From Bos javanicus (lineage: Eukaryota > Chordata > Mammalia > Artiodactyla > Bovidae), in NCBI RefSeq assembly GCF_032452875.1, contig NC_083881.1, forward strand, positions 65,107,689 to 65,171,688: a DNA stretch of 64,000 nucleotides. Reading direction: 5' to 3'. Under the pieces are notes generated by a model. That model searched no databases. It was not told the DNA's origin and worked only from the letters and a program-made list of their open reading frames with translations. A program made the translations under genes and the position numbers. Below are positions 61,085 to 64,000 of this stretch, piece by piece (position 1 is the first letter of the stretch; every line of letters starts with the position of its first letter).

Positions 61085-61560
61085 ATTTAAAGTTGTTGAG
61101 GTTTTATTAAAACAACCATTATCCTTCATTACCAGTGGCATTACATATTCATGGAATAATTTGAGAGAGAAATACATTACTTGTTAAGGTTTATAATCCA
61201 TAACCAAGTAATTCACTCCTGGGAATTTATCTCAAAGAAATAATTAAAAAGAAGGAAAAATGCTGTATAGCAATATTAATTACAGCAGCAAAAGTCAGAA
61301 AACACTTTAAATGTCAGAAGAGGAGAATAGTTAAGTGTATTATGAAACAACAATATCTCATTATTAATTTAAAAACCTGTGTTACTTGATGTTTATGTGA
61401 AATATGCAAAATGTATCTATATGAAATGTTAAACAATAATAGAATATAATACAGTGCATGCAACATGGTTACAACAGTGAAAATAACACATGGAAAAATA
61501 TTAGAAATTAAATAGAAAGTGGCAAAAAACTCCATATATAATCTAAAAATTGACCTACTA
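61085..61560 (+). repeat. Ancient L1M fragment (ORF2 end and 3' region)
   Basis: aattcactcctgggaattta, tctcaaagaaataattaaaa, tagcaatattaattacagca, tttaaatgtcagaagaggag, agttaagtgtattatg, in the order of the L1 ORF2 C-terminus. Strongly diverged. Confidence 0.65.
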
Positions 61561-62379
61561 ATCAGTTTCGAAGCTTTAATACCTTCATATAATAAATAAG
61601 GGTTCGTATTAAAGATCGCAAACAAATCATACTCTACAACAACTGTAGGTAGACCCTGAAGACGATGACAAAAAAAATCCCCCTACTAATTCTGGCATTT
61701 ATATCCAAAATTACAAGTTAAAGGAAAGGCAACAAACAGAGGTCAATATGTAAATTTACAAATAACACTAAGCTTTCCAATAAATAATCCAAATACAATA
61801 AAAAGTAAGTAACTGAAGATCTCAAAAGTCTAAGAAAAACATTTTTAAATACACAAGTAGAGTATAGTGTATAATCTATAAAAATACTGAATCATTATTT
61901 TGTATGATTGTAATAAAAAAGAAAGAAAAGGAGGGAGATGAGTTACTTTACACTGTTTTGTTAATGAAACACAAACAAAAAATACACAAGTGGAGGAGAA
62001 ACAGAAATGATAGTCCAATCTATACATAAATTGGACTCTAAGTTATTCCATGAATCAGTGCAGGCCACATCCCTAAATAACAAACATTACTATTGCCAAA
62101 TTCAGAGTAAAATATTCTGTCAGATAGTTAGATATGTTCAGATAGTTAGATATGTTTAGGCTAGGAAATAATAGCATCGACTCATAGTCACATTCACCCT
62201 TATTCTAACCAAAAAGAAACATAATCAAGACTTTTTTAAAGATATTTCTCAGTTCATTATAGAAACAAACTAGTTTCACTTACAGGAAGACATAATAGAT
62301 TTTCTCCTATTTCTCATGTGAAGCACACCTAAAATCCCATTATTATATATAAAACAAAAATAAGACTCTGAAAGATGGA
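61561..62379. other. Unique intronic sequence with an 18-bp tandem repeat
   Basis: AT-rich with no gene. cagatagttagatatgtt is repeated exactly twice at 62121-62138 and 62139-62156. Confidence 0.6.
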
Positions 62380-63167
62380 AAGAAGGCAGCCCATCAGTTA
62401 GGGACCTCAGGATCCAAAGACAGTCACAGTGGTGAGGTGCATAAGCTTTGTTTTTGCCTCACATATTCCAGACTGGAAGCTGAAGAAGCCAGCAACCCAT
62501 GAAGGCCAACAGGTACACATAAAATTTATTAACAAAATTTCACTCTCCCTAGCCAAAGTAACTGAATAAACAGCATCAGCAGCAAGACAAAAATCTCACA
62601 GATAATAACTGCTCTACTCCAGGTAAACACCAAAAAAAAAGCTGTCATCCCAACTCCCACCATACTAGCAAAGGTCTACTAGACTTCTACTTTCAACATG
62701 CTCTAACAAGGAAACCCAGTGCTCCAACCTGAGTAGTACAGAGGAGACTTAATAGGGAACATGGACTTCCAACCCAACCCAGCAATAAGGAGGCACCCCT
62801 CAACTTTCCAGGGTGGGATCAAAGAAGCCCTTGCAGAGAGTTAGGACTTTCACCAACCTCCAGCAATAATAAGCAACTCTACTACCACCACCACGGTATC
62901 AGTAGAGACCTCATGCAGAACAGCAATGAGGTCTTGTGATCCAATCACTGCAAGCCAGAGAATTATAACTGGAGTTCTGTATAAGAGCTAGAATTCTCAC
63001 CCTGGGCCAGAACTTACTGTCCACTCCACCAGCCTTAGATACCAATGGAAGTCTAATGGAAAACCCGGACTTCTACCTCCACCAGTGAGTAACAAGGGTA
63101 CACATTCCCTTCCACAGTTGGAGCATCATCAGATGAAGCTGTATAAACTAGAAAGTTTAAATAAGAT

Positions 63168-63260
63168 CTGCTGCTGCTGCTGCTGCTGCTGCTGCTAAGT
63201 CGCTTCAGTAGTGTCCAACTCTGTGCAACCTCACAAACAAAAGCCCACTAGGCTCCTCTC
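63168..63260 (-). repeat. Truncated Bov-A2 with (CTG)9
   Basis: (CTG)9 at 63168-63194 leads into aagtcgcttcagtagtgtcc and stops after cccactaggctcctctctgc, where a second Bov-A2 begins. Confidence 0.9.
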
Positions 63261-63533
63261 TGCTGCTACTGCTGCTGCTAAGTCTCTGCAGTCGTGTCTG
63301 ATTCTGTTCAACCCCAGAGATGGCAGCCCACCAGGCTCCTTGTCCCTGGGATTCTCCAGGCAAGAATATTGGAGTGGGTTGCCATTTCTTTCTCCAATGC
63401 ATGAAAGTGAAAAGTGAAAGTGAAGTCACTCAGTCATGCTCGACTCTTAGCGACTCCATGGACTGCAGCCTACCAGGCTCCTCCGTCCATGGGATTTTCC
63501 ACCCAAGAGTACTGGAGTGGGGTGCTATAGGCT
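63261..63533 (-). repeat. Bov-A2 SINE (left arm of an inverted pair)
   Basis: ctgctgctaagtctctgcag, gattctccaggcaagaatat, the linker gaaagtgaaaagtgaaagtg, then ccatgggattttccacccaa to ggagtggggtgctata. Confidence 0.93.
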
Positions 63534-63542
63534 CCCCTCTAG

Positions 63543-63745
63543 TGCCTGGAAAATCCCATGGACGGCGGAGCCTGGAAGGCTGCAGTCCATGGGGTTGCTG
63601 AGGGTTGGACACGACTGAGCGACTTCACTTTCACTTTTCACTTTCACGCTTTGGAGAAGGAAATGGCAACCCACTCCAGTGTTCTTGCCTGGAGAATCCC
63701 AGGGACAGGGGAGCCTGGTGGGCTGCCATCTATGGGGTTGTACGT
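63543..63745 (+). repeat. Bov-A2 SINE (right arm of an inverted pair)
   Basis: gcctggaaaatcccatggac, the linker cactttcacttttcactttc, gcaacccactccagtgttct, ending at ctatggggttgtac. It lies in opposite orientation to the preceding Bov-A2 with about 10 bases between. Confidence 0.93.
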
Positions 63746-64000
63746 CTATGGAGCAGGGTCTCAGAAAACAATTTACAAATTTTTAGGTTTCAGTCAAAAA
63801 TCAACTGTCATACCAAAAACCAAGTTCACAAAGTGAATGAAAAAGACAATTAATATATGCCACTGATATGACAACAGATGTTAGATCCAACAAACGCTTT
63901 TTAAAAGGCATCATAAAAGTATTTCAACGAGCAATTGTAAGCATGCATGAACAAATGAAAATGATAATTAACCAAAGGCAGGCAGGTAGGGATGGTAACG

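Larger units (their letters stand above)
48821..64000 (-). other. VPS13B: VPS13B intron 5' of the first visible exon (partial)
   Basis: This is at least 15 kb of intron upstream of the exon at 48820 on the minus strand. I saw no exon encoding the preceding recalled VPS13B residues (the segment ending SELFLSIG). The content is MIR, ancient L1 tails, a ruminant L1, an MLT1-type LTR, two BovB copies, an old L1M and a Bov-A2 cluster, listed separately. Confidence 0.75.
62380..64000 (+). repeat. Ancient L1M/HAL1-like 5' region, interrupted by Bov-A2 cluster (runs off right edge)
   Basis: The left part shows repeated blocks typical of an old L1 5' region (catggacttccaacccaacc, acccggacttctacctccac). 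The right part (about 63755-63960) has aaacaatttacaaatttt, gtcaaaaatcaactgtcata, gacaacagatgttagatcca, ggcatcataaaagtatttca. No intact frame. Confidence 0.65.

Noticed and set aside
62121..62156. CRISPR-like direct repeat
   Set aside because: Only two adjacent 18-bp units with no spacers, in a mammalian intron.
63558..63853. Overlapping plus-strand open frames near the right edge
   Set aside because: They are translations of Bov-A2 SINE sequence running into old L1M. The SINE consensus is naturally open in more than one frame.

Overview
This window is nuclear DNA from a ruminant, most likely cattle or another bovid. Several kinds of ruminant-specific repeat lie throughout it: BovB (RTE-type) LINEs, Bov-tA and Bov-A2 SINEs, CHR-type tRNA-derived SINEs and ruminant L1. 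It is AT-rich. Nothing bacterial, viral or plasmid-like is visible, and there is no operon, CRISPR array or rRNA or tRNA gene.

The only host gene with convincing coding exons is on the minus strand. Two consecutive exons (48686-48820 and 47726-47899) have canonical splice sites, matching phase and open frames. Their joined 102-residue translation matches VPS13B (COH1), the Golgi-associated bridge-like lipid-transfer protein mutated in human Cohen syndrome, as I remember its sequence. No further VPS13B exon was found. The window therefore reads as about 15 kb of upstream intron, exon, a 786-bp intron, exon, and then more than 47 kb of a giant downstream intron that runs off the left edge.

The rest is intron filled with transposable elements. 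From left to right: a BovB pair in opposite orientations (1-697); mostly unique sequence with an ancient inverted repeat pair (about 1636-1772 and 6725-6905); a BovB with a nested Bov-A2 (8.7-9.9 kb); an intronless IFITM retropseudogene with two premature stops (11659-12099); BovB copies at 12.9-14.1, 14.2-14.4, 14.8-15.4, 16.6-17.0 and 22.1-23.85 kb (the last the longest, with a YADD reverse-transcriptase motif but a frameshift); CHR and Bov-tA SINEs (24-28 kb); an L1 with a 5' inversion, a 12-bp target-site duplication and a nested Bov-A2 (29.2-32.0 kb); a quieter AT-rich stretch (33-39 kb); SINEs, microsatellites, L2 and a BovB with a 21-bp target-site duplication (39-43.3 kb); SINEs and a DNA-transposon remnant (44-47 kb); the two VPS13B exons; MIR and ancient L1 tails (50-52 kb); a second ruminant L1 (52.5-54.8 kb); an MLT1-type LTR (56.1-56.6 kb); BovB copies at 56.7 and 59.1 kb; and an ancient L1M interrupted by a cluster of inverted Bov-A2 copies (62.4-64.0 kb).

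I found no convincing undescribed biological system. The items most worth checking are the twin-primed L1, the diverged inverted repeat, a possible alternative terminal exon of VPS13B near 21.6-21.9 kb, the head-to-head Bov-A2 hairpin with a CTG run, and a diverged roughly 90-bp tandem duplication at 43.36-43.54 kb. Repeat assignments come from recognising consensus motifs by eye. Boundaries are good to a few bases where target-site duplications are given and to about 10-30 bases elsewhere.
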